The translations under genes were made by a program, and so were the position numbers. A stretch of 37,796 bases of DNA from Rhodanobacter lindaniclasticus (GTDB taxonomy: Bacteria > Pseudomonadota > Gammaproteobacteria > Xanthomonadales > Rhodanobacteraceae). A model generated the notes under the pieces. It worked only from the letters and a program-made list of their open reading frames with translations, ran no database searches and was not told the origin of the DNA. The stretch is from the NCBI RefSeq assembly GCF_004799035.1, contig NZ_MWIO01000063.1, positions 1 through 37,796 on the forward strand, read 5' to 3'. Within the stretch, counting starts at the first letter, position 1; every line of letters begins with the position of its first letter. Of the stretch, positions 7,973 to 18,403 are shown piece after piece.

Positions 7973-9067
7973 ATGAACGCCCAACCCAACCTTGGCATGC
8001 AGGTCAGCACCTTCGACAACCCGATGGGGATCGACGGCTTCGAATTCGTCGAGTTCGCCGCACCCGCCGGCCGCGCCGGGGAGCTGCATGAACTGTTCAG
8101 GCGGATGGGTTTCACGGCGGTGCTGAAGCACACGTCGCGGCCGATCACCGTGTATCGGCAGAACGGCGTGAACCTGCTGGTCAACGAGGACCCCGATTCC
8201 TTCGCCGCGGATTTCGCCAAGGCCCACGGCCCCTGCGCCTGCGGTTTCGGCATCCGCTTTCGCAAGCCCGGCGCGCAGGTGCTGCAGACGGTGCTGGACA
8301 ACGGCGGCGAGCAGGTCGACCACAAGGAAGCCAGCAAGGCGGTCAATGCGGCGGTCATCAAGGGCATCGGCGACTGCATGCTGTATCTGGTCGACCGCTA
8401 CGGTGACGTCGGCAGCATCTACGACGCCGACTATGTGGCGATCGCAGGCGCCGAGCAGAACCCGACCGGTTTCGGTCTCACCTTCATCGACCATCTCACC
8501 CACAACCTCCATTTCGGCAACATGCAGAAGTGGTCGGACTACTACGAGAAGCTGTTCAACTTCCGCGAGATCCGCTACTTCGACATCAAGGGTGCCAAGA
8601 CCGGCCTGGTGTCCAAGGCGATGACCGCGCCGGACGGCATCGTGCGCATCCCGCTGAACGAGTCGTCCGACCCGAAGAGCCAGATCAACGAATACCTCGA
8701 CGCCTACCACGGCGAAGGCATCCAGCACATTGCCTGCTTCACCGACGACATCTACGCCACGGTGGAGCAGATGCGCGCGGCCGGAGTGGAATTTCTCGAC
8801 ACCCCGGACACCTATTTCGAGGTGATCGACGAGCGCATCCCCAACCACGGCGAGGACGTGCCGCGGCTGGCGAAGAACAAGATCCTGATCGACGCCGACA
8901 AGGAAACGAAGAAACGCCTGCTGCTGCAGATCTTCACCCAGAACTGCATTGGCCCGATCTTCTTCGAGATCATCCAGCGCAAGGGCAACGAAGGCTTCGG
9001 CGAGGGCAATTTCCAGGCGCTGTTCGAGTCGATCGAGCGCGACCAGATGAAGCGCGGTTTCCTCTGA
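7973..9067 (+). CDS. hppD: 4-hydroxyphenylpyruvate dioxygenase
   Basis: This 364-residue non-haem iron enzyme converts 4-hydroxyphenylpyruvate to homogentisate in tyrosine and phenylalanine breakdown. It has two vicinal-oxygen-chelate domains. The 2-His-1-Glu iron ligands are visible as His174 (FIDHLTHNL), His252 (GIQHIACF) and Glu332 (FFEIIQRKG), with spacings close to those of the Pseudomonas enzyme (161/240/322). A good ribosome site (CAGGAGAG) precedes the ATG. It is the first gene of hppD-hmgA-fahA, 11 nt before hmgA, and lies behind the strong promoter and candidate MarR site. Homogentisate can also form melanin pigment, but the downstream enzymes here favour catabolism. Confidence 0.96.
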   Translation: MNAQPNLGMQVSTFDNPMGIDGFEFVEFAAPAGRAGELHELFRRMGFTAVLKHTSRPITVYRQNGVNLLVNEDPDSFAADFAKAHGPCACGFGIRFRKPGAQVLQTVLDNGGEQVDHKEASKAVNAAVIKGIGDCMLYLVDRYGDVGSIYDADYVAIAGAEQNPTGFGLTFIDHLTHNLHFGNMQKWSDYYEKLFNFREIRYFDIKGAKTGLVSKAMTAPDGIVRIPLNESSDPKSQINEYLDAYHGEGIQHIACFTDDIYATVEQMRAAGVEFLDTPDTYFEVIDERIPNHGEDVPRLAKNKILIDADKETKKRLLLQIFTQNCIGPIFFEIIQRKGNEGFGEGNFQALFESIERDQMKRGFL

Positions 9068-9078
9068 AGGAGCGGTGC

Positions 9079-10377
9079 ATGGCAACGATCGTGGGCAAGG
9101 GTTACCAATCCGGCTTCGGCAACGAATTCGCCAGCGAAGCGATCCCCGGCGTGCTGCCGGTCGGCCAGAATTCGCCGCAGCGCGTGGCGCACGGGCTGTA
9201 CGCCGAGCAGCTGTCCGGCACCGCGTTCACCGCGCCACGGCACCTGAACCGGCGCAGCTGGCTGTACCGGATCCGCCCGGCGGCGGTGCACGAGCCGTTC
9301 CAGCCGCTGGCGCACGCGCGCTTCCACAACCGTTTCGACGAGGCGCCGGCGACGCCGAACCAGTTGCGCTGGGATCCGCTGCCGCTGCCGACGCAGCCGA
9401 CGGATTTCATCGACGGTCTGGTCACCCTGGCCGGCAACGGCGGACCGGCGGAGCAGGGCGGCATCGGCATCCACCTGTACGCGGCGAACCGCTCGATGCA
9501 GGGGCGCTTCTTCTGCAACGCCGACGGCGAGCTGCTGATCGTGCCGCAGCAGGGTCGGCTGCGGCTGGCCACCGAGCTGGGCGTGATCGAGATCGAGCCG
9601 CAGGAGATCGCGGTGATTCCGCGCGGCGTGCGGTTCCGCGTCGACCTGCTCGACGGCGACGCGCGTGGTTATGTCTGCGAGAACTTCGGCGCGTTGTTGC
9701 GCCTGCCGGAGCTTGGCCCGATCGGCTCGAACTGCCTGGCCAATGCGCGCGACTTCCTCACCCCGGTGGCGGCGTACGAGGACGTCGAAGGCGCGTTCGA
9801 GCTGGTGGCGAAATTCCAGGGCGCGCTGTGGAGCGCGAAGATCGGTCATTCGCCGCTGGACGTGGTCGGCTGGCACGGCAATTACGCGCCGTACAAGTAC
9901 GACCTGCGCCGCTTCAACACGATCGGTTCGATCAGCGTCGACCATCCCGATCCGTCGATCTTCACCGTGCTGACCTCGGCCAGCGACACCGCCGGCACCG
10001 CCAACGTGGATTTCGCGATCTTCCCGCCGCGCTGGCTGGTGGCGCAGCACACCTTCCGCCCGCCGTGGTTCCACCGCAACGTGGCCAGCGAGTTCATGGG
10101 CCTGATCACCGGCGTGTACGACGCCAAGGCCGAGGGTTTCGTGCCCGGCGGCGCCTCGCTGCACAACTGCATGAGCGCGCACGGCCCGGATGCGGCGACC
10201 TTCGAGAAGGCTTCGCATGCCGATCTGTCCAAGCCTGACGTGATCACCGCCACCATGGCCTTCATGTTCGAGACGCGCAAGGTGATCCGGCCCACGCAGC
10301 AGGCGCTGGACGCGCCGCAACTGCAGCGCGACTACTACCGATGCTGGCAGGATATCGGCAAGCACTTCACGCCGTGA
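9079..10377 (+). CDS. hmgA: Homogentisate 1,2-dioxygenase
   Basis: This 432-residue iron enzyme cleaves the ring of homogentisate to maleylacetoacetate. The metal ligands known from the human enzyme (His335, Glu341, His371) align with His332, Glu338 ([11 protein letters not shown]) and His368 (SAHGPD), with identical spacing. Length matches bacterial members. The ATG at 9079 follows AAGGAGCGG. It is the second gene of the operon, 11 nt after hppD and 37 nt before the fumarylacetoacetase gene. Its product needs an isomerase (maiA) before hydrolysis, and no such gene is present in the cluster. Confidence 0.96.
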   Translation: MATIVGKGYQSGFGNEFASEAIPGVLPVGQNSPQRVAHGLYAEQLSGTAFTAPRHLNRRSWLYRIRPAAVHEPFQPLAHARFHNRFDEAPATPNQLRWDPLPLPTQPTDFIDGLVTLAGNGGPAEQGGIGIHLYAANRSMQGRFFCNADGELLIVPQQGRLRLATELGVIEIEPQEIAVIPRGVRFRVDLLDGDARGYVCENFGALLRLPELGPIGSNCLANARDFLTPVAAYEDVEGAFELVAKFQGALWSAKIGHSPLDVVGWHGNYAPYKYDLRRFNTIGSISVDHPDPSIFTVLTSASDTAGTANVDFAIFPPRWLVAQHTFRPPWFHRNVASEFMGLITGVYDAKAEGFVPGGASLHNCMSAHGPDAATFEKASHADLSKPDVITATMAFMFETRKVIRPTQQALDAPQLQRDYYRCWQDIGKHFTP

Positions 10378-10414
10378 CGGCGATCCCTCCACGCAGCAGG
10401 TACAAGGCAGCACG

Positions 10415-11401
10415 ATGAAACTCGGATCTCTCAAGGAAGGCGGCCGCGACGGCACGCTGGTGGTGGTCAGCCGCGATCTCTCCCGCGCGGTGAAGGCGGA
10501 CGGCATCGCGCCGACGCTGCAGGCGGCGCTGGACGACTGGTCGAACGCGGCGCCGCGGCTGAATGCGTTGTCGGACGAGTTGAACGCGGGCGCCGCCGCC
10601 GGCGCGTTCGCGCTGGATGTCCGCGCGCTGGCCTCGCCACTGCCGCGCGCCTACGAGTTCGTCGATGGTTCGGCCTATCTGCCGCACGTCGAGCGCGTGC
10701 GCCGCGCCCGCGGCGCCGAGGTGCCGGCGAGCTTCTACACCGACCCGCTGATGTACCAGGCCACCAGCGCCGGTTTCCTCGGCCCGCGCGACCCGGTGGT
10801 GGTGCCCAGTGAGGATTTCGGCATCGACCTGGAAGCCGAGGTGGTGGTGGTCACCGACGACGTGCCGATGGCAGTGACGCCGGCGCAGGCCTCCGAACAC
10901 ATCCAGCTGATCGGTCTGGTCAACGACGTCAGCCTGCGCGGGCTGATCCCCGGCGAGTTGGCCAAGGGCTTCGGCTTCCTGCAGAGCAAGCCGCGTTCGG
11001 CGCTGTCGCCGGTGCTGGTGACCCCCGACGAACTGGGCGAGGCCTGGACCGGCGACAAGCTGCACCTGCCGATGCGCACCTGGCTCAACGACAAGTGGTT
11101 CGGCGAGGCTGAATGTGGCGTGGACATGCAGTTCTCGTTCGCCGAACTGGTCGCGCACGTGGCGAAGACGCGCCCGCTGACCGCCGGCACCATCGTCGGC
11201 TCCGGCACCATCGCCAACCAGGACACCGGCAAGGGTGCGTCCTGCCTGGCCGAGCAGCGCACGGTGGAAACCCTGCGCGACGGCCAGCCGTCCACGCCGT
11301 TCCTGAAGTTCGGCGACCACCTGAAGATCGACGTCACCGACGCCGCCGGCGCCTCGATCTTCGGCTCGATCGAGCAGCAGATCGAGCCGCTCAAGCGCTG
11401 A
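10415..11401 (+). CDS. fahA: Fumarylacetoacetate hydrolase family protein
   Basis: This 328-residue protein should cleave fumarylacetoacetate into fumarate and acetoacetate, ending the homogentisate pathway. The FAH fold metal ligands appear as Asp110 (FYTDP), Glu140 and Glu142 (LEAEVVV) and Asp171 (LVNDVSLR). A lysine-rich active-site segment (KGFGFLQSKPR) follows at 184-194. It is shorter than eukaryotic FAH (about 420) because the N-terminal SH3-like domain is reduced, as is usual for this bacterial subgroup. Operon position makes fumarylacetoacetase the best assignment, although the FAH superfamily includes other hydrolases. Two hairpins follow the stop codon. Confidence 0.88.
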   Translation: MKLGSLKEGGRDGTLVVVSRDLSRAVKADGIAPTLQAALDDWSNAAPRLNALSDELNAGAAAGAFALDVRALASPLPRAYEFVDGSAYLPHVERVRRARGAEVPASFYTDPLMYQATSAGFLGPRDPVVVPSEDFGIDLEAEVVVVTDDVPMAVTPAQASEHIQLIGLVNDVSLRGLIPGELAKGFGFLQSKPRSALSPVLVTPDELGEAWTGDKLHLPMRTWLNDKWFGEAECGVDMQFSFAELVAHVAKTRPLTAGTIVGSGTIANQDTGKGASCLAEQRTVETLRDGQPSTPFLKFGDHLKIDVTDAAGASIFGSIEQQIEPLKR

Positions 11402-11417
11402 CGCCTCGCGATGTCTT

Positions 11418-11442
11418 GCAGGGGCCCGCAAGCGGCCCCTGC
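11418..11442 (+). terminator. Hairpin after the hppD-hmgA-fahA operon
   Basis: GCAGGGGCC (11418-11426) and GGCCCCTGC (11434-11442) form a perfect 9-bp stem with a 7-nt loop, 17 nt after the fahA stop. There is no T-run, so it may be a rho-assisted or stabilising hairpin rather than a full intrinsic terminator. Confidence 0.5.
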
Positions 11443-11463
11443 GGCAAGGCCCTGGCAGGAAGC

Positions 11464-11480
11464 GGCGGGCCGTGCCCGCC
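11464..11480. repeat. GGCGGGC/GCCCGCC mini-hairpin
   Basis: Seven-base arms (11464-11470 and 11474-11480) enclose CGT and are followed by CTGGGCG. It resembles the core of the 12-bp hairpin at 18404-18430, so the two may be members of one dispersed intergenic palindrome family. Confidence 0.4.
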
Positions 11481-11564
11481 CTGGGCGTCGCCGCAATCGA
11501 TGCGAGGTTTTCCCGCATTCCGGCATGCAAGATGCTGCGGCAGGTTGACGCGAGTTCCGGCGGG

Positions 11565-11578
11565 TTGATCCGGATCAA
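11565..11578. promoter_or_regulatory. Perfect FNR box upstream of hemN
   Basis: TTGAT-CCGG-ATCAA is an exact match to the FNR consensus TTGAT-N4-ATCAA. Its centre is 42 nt before the hemN ATG. The downstream operon itself encodes an Fe-S FNR protein with the ETVSR recognition helix that reads TTGAT half-sites. If FNR activates from the usual -41.5 position, transcription starts at about 11613, immediately before the ATG. Confidence 0.8.
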
Positions 11579-11613
11579 GGCGGGCGGGCAGAGGGGTGGA
11601 CAGACTCGCTGCC

Positions 11614-13014
11614 ATGATCACTCCCATCGAACCTCCCGATTTCGACCCTGCGCTGATCGCCCGTTACGACGTGGCCGGTCCGCGCTACACCAGCTATCCG
11701 ACGGCGCCGCAGTTCAAGACCGACTTCGACGAAACCGTGTTGCGCAGCGTGATCCGGGCTTCCAACGAGGAGCCGATCCCGCGCCCGCTGTCGCTGTACG
11801 TGCACGTGCCGTTCTGCATGAGCCCGTGCTTCTACTGCGGCTGCAACCGCATCATCACGCGCGACCACAGCCAGGCCGATCGCTACCTCGAACGGCTGTA
11901 CCGCGAGATCGAGCTGATCGCGCCGCTGTTCGACCGCGACCGTCCGGTGCGCCAGCTGCACTTCGGCGGCGGCACGCCCAACTTCCTCGATATCCGCCAG
12001 ATGGGCGAACTGCTGGAATCGCTGGCGCGGCATTTCAGCTTCAGCCGCGCGGCGGATCGCGAGTTCGGCATCGAGATCGACCCGCGTTTCGCCGACGGTG
12101 CCTACGTGCACGGCCTGGGCGAGCTGGGCTTCAACCGCATCTCGGTGGGCATCCAGGATTTCGATCCGGCGGTGCAGGAAGCGGTCAACCGCATCCAGAG
12201 TTTCGAGCAGACCCGCGAGGTGCTCGACGCGGCGCGCAAGTCGTGGTTCCGCTCGACCAGCGTGGACCTGATCTACGGCCTGCCGCTGCAGACCGTCGAC
12301 GGCTTCAGCCGCACGCTGGAGCAGGTGGTGTCGCTCGACCCGGATCGGGTGGCCGTCTACGGCTACGCGCACCTGCCGGAGATGTTCAAGGCGCAGCGGC
12401 AAATCGCCGCCGCCGACCTGCCCGACGCCGCCACGCGGCTGGCGCTGTTCGGTCGCGCGGTGGCGCAGCTGTCGGCGGCGGGTTACGTCTATGTCGGCAT
12501 GGACCACTTCGCCAAGGCCACCGACGAACTGGTGCTGGCGCAGCGCGCCGGCACGCTGCAACGCAATTTCCAGGGTTATTCGACCCACGGCCATTGCGAC
12601 ATCGTGGGGCTGGGCGTCAGCGCGATCGGCCGCATCGGCGACAGCTACAGCCAGAACGCGCGCGACCTGATGGGGTATTACGGGGCGCTGGATGCCGGCC
12701 GCCTGCCGGTGGCGCGCGGGCTGGAACTGGACGAGGATGACCTGATCCGGCGCGAGCTGATCGGCGAGCTGATGTGCCACGGGGTGGTCGACAAGCAGCA
12801 GTTCGGTGCACGCCATCGGCTGCTGTTCGACGAATATTTCGCGCGCGCGCGCGAGCGCCTCGCGCCGCTGGTGGCCGACGGTTTGGTGGAAGACGACGCG
12901 CGCGAGGTGCGGGTGACCTCGCGGGGCCGTCTGCTGTTGCGTATCATCGCCATGTGCTTTGACGCCTATCTCGACGACAAGGCACAGGCGGCGCGCTATT
13001 CGCGCGTGATCTGA
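11614..13014 (+). CDS. hemN: Oxygen-independent coproporphyrinogen III oxidase
   Basis: This 466-residue radical-SAM enzyme converts coproporphyrinogen III to protoporphyrinogen IX without oxygen. The cluster motif C-x3-C-x2-C-x-C is at Cys68, Cys72, Cys75 and Cys77 (VPFCMSPCFYCGC), as in E. coli HemN, and the C-terminal HemN domain is present. The ATG at 11614 gives the family N-terminus. A GTG 18 nt upstream is in frame but crowds its ribosome site. A perfect FNR box lies just upstream, and fnr follows after 35 nt, so expression is likely raised at low oxygen. The aerobic counterpart hemF is about 4.5 kb downstream. Confidence 0.95.
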   Translation: MITPIEPPDFDPALIARYDVAGPRYTSYPTAPQFKTDFDETVLRSVIRASNEEPIPRPLSLYVHVPFCMSPCFYCGCNRIITRDHSQADRYLERLYREIELIAPLFDRDRPVRQLHFGGGTPNFLDIRQMGELLESLARHFSFSRAADREFGIEIDPRFADGAYVHGLGELGFNRISVGIQDFDPAVQEAVNRIQSFEQTREVLDAARKSWFRSTSVDLIYGLPLQTVDGFSRTLEQVVSLDPDRVAVYGYAHLPEMFKAQRQIAAADLPDAATRLALFGRAVAQLSAAGYVYVGMDHFAKATDELVLAQRAGTLQRNFQGYSTHGHCDIVGLGVSAIGRIGDSYSQNARDLMGYYGALDAGRLPVARGLELDEDDLIRRELIGELMCHGVVDKQQFGARHRLLFDEYFARARERLAPLVADGLVEDDAREVRVTSRGRLLLRIIAMCFDAYLDDKAQAARYSRVI

Positions 13015-13049
13015 TCCACGCAGCTCCGACCAGGCAACCCGATCGCATC

Positions 13050-13811
13050 ATGGATTCCAAGCACCCGGCAGGGCGCCTGCCCGAGCCGCCCAACCCGATT
13101 GCCGACGACGGCGACGAGACGCACTTCTGCGGTACCTGTGCGTTTTCCAGTGCCTGCATTGCCGCCGGCTACAACAAGCCCGAGCTGGCGCAGCTGCAAT
13201 GCCTGGTCGAGCACGTCGGGCCGTTCCGCGCCGGCGAGCACATCTTCCGCACCGGCGACCCGTTCCGCGCGATCTTCGCGGTGCGCAGCGGCACCGTCAA
13301 AACCCGCATGGTGGACAAGGAAGGCCGCGAGCAGGTGCTGGGCTTCTACCTGCCCGGCGAGGTGATCGGCCTCAACGCGATCTACCCCGAGCATTTCCCG
13401 TGCGACGCGGTGGCGCTGGATACCTCGTTCTTCTGCCGCTTCTCCTTCCCCGCGATGAGCGCGCTGGCCTCGCGCATCCCGGCGGTGCAGAAGCACCTGT
13501 TCCGCCTGTTGAGCAAGGAACTGGGCAGCGCCAGCCTGCTGGCCGGCGACCACAGCGCGGACGAGCGCATGGCGGCGTTCCTGATGGACCTGGCCGGGCG
13601 CTATGCCGCACGCGGCTTCTCCGCCACGCGCTTCCACCTCAGCATGTCGCGCGGCGACATCGCCAACTACCTGCGCTTGGCCGCCGAAACGGTGAGCCGC
13701 GTGCTGAGCCGCTTCCGCAGCCAGAACCTGATCCGCATCGAGGGTCGCGAACTGGAACTGCTCAACCCCGATGCCTTGCGCCAGCTCGGTCAGGCGTTGC
13801 TGCCGGACTGA
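13050..13811 (+). CDS. fnr: FNR-type oxygen-sensing transcriptional regulator (CRP/FNR family)
   Basis: This 253-residue regulator has N-terminal cysteines in the order C-x2-C-x5-C (Cys27, Cys30, Cys36) plus Cys118, matching E. coli FNR Cys20, 23, 29 and 122, which hold the oxygen-labile [4Fe-4S] cluster. A cyclic-nucleotide-binding-like beta roll is followed by a dimer helix and the helix-turn-helix SRGDIANYLRLAAETVSRVLSRF. Its E-T-V-S-R carries the Glu, Ser and Arg that contact TTGAT. It is the second gene of hemN-fnr, so the FNR box before hemN would make the regulator control its own synthesis. The ribosome site is weak. It converges on the glycosyltransferase gene with only 3 nt between stops. 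Confidence 0.93.
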   Translation: MDSKHPAGRLPEPPNPIADDGDETHFCGTCAFSSACIAAGYNKPELAQLQCLVEHVGPFRAGEHIFRTGDPFRAIFAVRSGTVKTRMVDKEGREQVLGFYLPGEVIGLNAIYPEHFPCDAVALDTSFFCRFSFPAMSALASRIPAVQKHLFRLLSKELGSASLLAGDHSADERMAAFLMDLAGRYAARGFSATRFHLSMSRGDIANYLRLAAETVSRVLSRFRSQNLIRIEGRELELLNPDALRQLGQALLPD

Positions 13812-13814
13812 GCT

Positions 13815-14576
13815 CTAGGCCGCCGGCAGCGCGGCCTCGACCACCTGCGGGCGCTCCCGCGAGCGCCGATAGCTGGCGATGATGTCGCCGTAGTGGATCA
13901 CCCGGCCGATCGTGTAGGTGGTGATGCGGGTGACGTCGCGCACCGGTTTCAGGTGGCTGGGGCGGAACGCGCCGTGGTAGCGCGAGGCGATCGGCACCGA
14001 GACGATGCCGAGTTTCTTCTCGCGCGAGGCGGCGATCAGGATGGCGGCCTCGAACACGAAGTTCTCCGCGGCCAGGTCGACCAGTTCCAGTGCTTCGTGC
14101 GGATACCAGCGCTGGCCGCTCTGGGTGTCCGCCACCGGTTGTGCGCAGGCCCACGAGATGCCCCAGTCGGCGACCGCGTTGGCGCGGCGGCGGCCTTTCG
14201 GTTGTTGCGCCTTGTCCAGCAGCCGCGCGCCGATCACGATGTGCTGCGGGTAGCGCGCGGCGGCGGCGACGATGCGCGGGATGTCGCTGGCCAGGTGCTG
14301 GCCATCGCCATCCATCGTCAGTACCGCGTCGTAGCCCAGGCGCCGCGCCTCGCGGAAACCCCGGCGCAGCGCCTCGCCCTTGCCGCAGCGTTGCTCGTGG
14401 CGCAGCAGGGTCACCGGCAGGCTGGCGGCAATTTCCGGCGTGCGGTCGTCCGAGCCGTCGTCGATCACGATCACCGGCACGTCCAGGGCGAGCACGGATT
14501 CGATCACTGCGCGGATCGCCGCCTCCTCGTTGAGACAGGGGATCAGGACGCACCAGCGTGCGGTGGATGTATTCAC
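13815..14576 (-). CDS. Family 2 glycosyltransferase (dolichol-phosphate-mannose-synthase-like)
   Basis: This 253-residue GT-A fold enzyme shows the nucleotide-sugar motifs VIDDGSDD (Asp39/Asp40) and MDGDGQH (Asp89/Asp91) and an early LIPCLNEEAAI block. No clear membrane helix is seen. The GTG start at 14576 is supported by GGAGAAGG upstream and by a 4-nt overlap (GTGA) with the stop of the preceding gene. It is the last gene of a three-gene operon with a ketosynthase and a CLF-like protein. GT2 enzymes are regular members of aryl polyene/xanthomonadin clusters, so it may glycosylate or attach a polyene head group. The acceptor and sugar are unknown. Confidence 0.87.
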   Translation of the reverse strand: MNTSTARWCVLIPCLNEEAAIRAVIESVLALDVPVIVIDDGSDDRTPEIAASLPVTLLRHEQRCGKGEALRRGFREARRLGYDAVLTMDGDGQHLASDIPRIVAAAARYPQHIVIGARLLDKAQQPKGRRRANAVADWGISWACAQPVADTQSGQRWYPHEALELVDLAAENFVFEAAILIAASREKKLGIVSVPIASRYHGAFRPSHLKPVRDVTRITTYTIGRVIHYGDIIASYRRSRERPQVVEAALPAA

Positions 14577-15364
14577 GCGACCTTCTCCATGGCGATCTGC
14601 AATCCAAGCGCGGGGGCGGCGGCCAGCCGACATGATCCCGCATTGCCGGCGAGCATGGCCAGCAGGGCGAGGCTGCTGGCCGATGGATTGCCCCGGCGCC
14701 AGCCGGCCAGTGGCCCGGGCAAGGCATCGTCGGGCTGCGACGGGACCAGCTGCAGGTCGAGCCGCGCCAGCGTGGCCGTGCCCGCCGCAGGAGCCAGCAC
14801 CAGCGCGCAGGCGAAGGGCTGGGTGCAGCCGGTGATTTCGGTCAGCGGCCCGCTGCCGGCGCTGTCGCTGCACACCAGCAGCACCGGGCGTTGTTCGGCC
14901 AGCACCTGGCCGACTGCCTCGAGCAGGCCGGCACCGAAACTGGCCGCCTGCGCAGCGACCGCGGTGGACGGCGCGTGGCAGCCGGTGGCGATGGTCCAGT
15001 AGCCGACGGCGGCGTTGTGCACCGAATTGTGGAAGCGGATCGGCGACAGCTCGGCCGGCGCGCGGGCCAGCGTGGCGCACATGTAGTCGGTGATCGGCTG
15101 GTCGCCATGCGAGGAGGCGAATACGCAGGCCAGGGTGGCCGCGTCGCGACCGCTCATCGCCACCGCCTGACCGGCTGCTTCGATCGCCAGCAGTACGCTG
15201 GCCGGCGCGCGCCGGCGTTCGTTCGGCGGCAGCGTGGCAGCGGTGGGGCGCGCCGGCGGCGGCTCGGGCGTCTGCCCGGCGAGCAGGCTGCGCAAGGCGC
15301 CGAAGTCGGCCAACTGCGGCGACCACAGACCGACGCCTTCGACGTGCACGCGCAAATCGCTCAT
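14573..15364 (-). CDS. Beta-ketoacyl synthase chain-length-factor-like protein (aryl polyene type)
   Basis: This 263-residue protein corresponds to a single N-terminal ketosynthase-like domain (Ketoacyl-synt_2 type), similar in length to the short CLF of aryl polyene clusters. The FHNSVHNAAVGYWTIATGCHAPSTAVAAQAAS region aligns with the nucleophile region of FabF. By my reading the catalytic cysteine is replaced (A-Q-A for T-A-C), as expected for a non-catalytic partner. The ATG at 15364 overlaps the ketosynthase stop (ATGA), implying translational coupling and 1:1 production. It would pair with the upstream ketosynthase to set polyene chain length. This role is known for ApeC-like proteins and inferred here. 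Confidence 0.82.
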   Translation of the reverse strand: MSDLRVHVEGVGLWSPQLADFGALRSLLAGQTPEPPPARPTAATLPPNERRRAPASVLLAIEAAGQAVAMSGRDAATLACVFASSHGDQPITDYMCATLARAPAELSPIRFHNSVHNAAVGYWTIATGCHAPSTAVAAQAASFGAGLLEAVGQVLAEQRPVLLVCSDSAGSGPLTEITGCTQPFACALVLAPAAGTATLARLDLQLVPSQPDDALPGPLAGWRRGNPSASSLALLAMLAGNAGSCRLAAAPALGLQIAMEKVA

Positions 15365-16566
15365 GCGGCGAACTCCGCGCGGGCGAAGGCCAGGCAAGCG
15401 TTGTTGCCGCCGAAGCCGAACGAGTTGCTGAGCGCCACGTCGATGCGCTGCTGCTCGTTGTGCCAGGCGAACTGCGCGCCGCAGACCGGGTCGGGTGCGT
15501 CGCCGCCAAGGTTGCCGGGCACCAGGCCGTGTTCGATCGCCTGCAGCGCCACGGCGGCTTCGACGATGCCCGCGGCACCCAGCGTGTGGCCGGTGAAACC
15601 CTTGGTGGAGCTGGCCCGCGTGGTGGCCGGGAAGGCGCGCGCGACCAGCGCCGCTTCCACTTCGTCGTTCTTCTGGCTGGCGGTGCCATGCAGGTTGATG
15701 TAGCCGACCTGCGCCGGATCGAGTCCGGCGCGCGCCAGTGCGTCGTTCAGTGCCAGCTCCGCACCGAGTCCTTGCGGGTGCGGCGTGGACATGTGGTGCG
15801 CGTCGCTGGACTCGCCGTAACCGAGCAGGCGCGGCGCCTCGGGCGCGATGTCGATGCGCTCCAGCAGCGCGAAGCCGGCGGCCTCGCCAATCGAGATGCC
15901 GTTGCGTGCCGCATCAAACGGTCGGCACGGCTCGGGCGAGACCAGTTCCAGCGCGTTGAAGCCGAACAGCACGCTGTCGCACAAGGTGTCCACGCCGCCG
16001 ACCACGGCCGCGTCGATCAGGCCCAGCCGCAGCATCCGCTCGGCGCTGGCGAACACCTTGGCGCTGGACGAGCAGGCGGTGGAGACGGTCAGGCACGGCC
16101 CTTCCAGCGCCAGTACCGCGGTCACGAAGGCGGTCAGCGAATGCGGCGTGTGGATCGCCGGGCGCAGCATGTCGTCCGGAAAACCGCCATCGGCGTCGAG
16201 CCGCCGATACGCCTCCTCGGTGGCGCCGATGCTGGCGGTGGAGGTGCCCAGCAGCAGGGCGACGCGGTTCGCGCCGTAGCGCGCGCGCGCGGCGTGCACG
16301 CGGTCGAGGAAGCCGTCCTGGTTCAGGCCGAGCCAGGCCAACCGGTTGTTGCGGCAATCCCATGGCGCGAACGCGGCGGGCAGCGCGGCGGCCTCCAGGC
16401 CGTCGACGCGGCCGATCCAGCATGCCAGCGGCGCACTGCTGAAATCGTTCGGGCGCAGACCGCTGCGCTCGCCGCGCAGCGCATCGAGCTGCGCCGCGAG
16501 GCCGCGGCCGAGTGCGGAGGTGGCGGTATGCGCGGTGACCGCGAGAGGTGTCATCACATGAGGCAT
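15361..16566 (-). CDS. Beta-ketoacyl-ACP synthase II-like ketosynthase (aryl polyene type)
   Basis: This 401-residue condensing enzyme has the full catalytic triad: Cys165 (STACSSSAK), His293 (NLHGTASQKND) and His327 (GFTGHTLGAAG), with Lys322 and the C-terminal NSFGFGGNNA loop. It should extend acyl-ACP chains by decarboxylative condensation. The gene leads a tight operon with a CLF-like partner and a GT2 enzyme, which distinguishes it from housekeeping fabF. The first ATG gives MPHVMTPLAV. A second in-frame ATG lies 12 nt further in, and neither has a good ribosome site. A GCTAGGCT -10-like element lies just before the first ATG, so the message may be almost leaderless or use the inner start. 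Confidence 0.9.
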   Translation of the reverse strand: MPHVMTPLAVTAHTATSALGRGLAAQLDALRGERSGLRPNDFSSAPLACWIGRVDGLEAAALPAAFAPWDCRNNRLAWLGLNQDGFLDRVHAARARYGANRVALLLGTSTASIGATEEAYRRLDADGGFPDDMLRPAIHTPHSLTAFVTAVLALEGPCLTVSTACSSSAKVFASAERMLRLGLIDAAVVGGVDTLCDSVLFGFNALELVSPEPCRPFDAARNGISIGEAAGFALLERIDIAPEAPRLLGYGESSDAHHMSTPHPQGLGAELALNDALARAGLDPAQVGYINLHGTASQKNDEVEAALVARAFPATTRASSTKGFTGHTLGAAGIVEAAVALQAIEHGLVPGNLGGDAPDPVCGAQFAWHNEQQRIDVALSNSFGFGGNNACLAFARAEFAA

Positions 16567-16672
16567 CGCGAAAGCCTAGCGGTCGCCCTGCGGCTTGCCT
16601 AGCCTGCGACCATCGGCGGAGCCCGATCGTGGCCAGCGCGGCATGAAGATGCCGCGAACGTCGCACACCGTA

Positions 16673-18391
<1,719 letters not shown>

Positions 18392-18403
18392 CGCAATCCC
18401 GTA

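Noticed and set aside
8812..10506. Minus-strand open frame antisense to hppD and hmgA
   Set aside because: It has no domain and is opposite two enzymes whose metal ligands are all identified.
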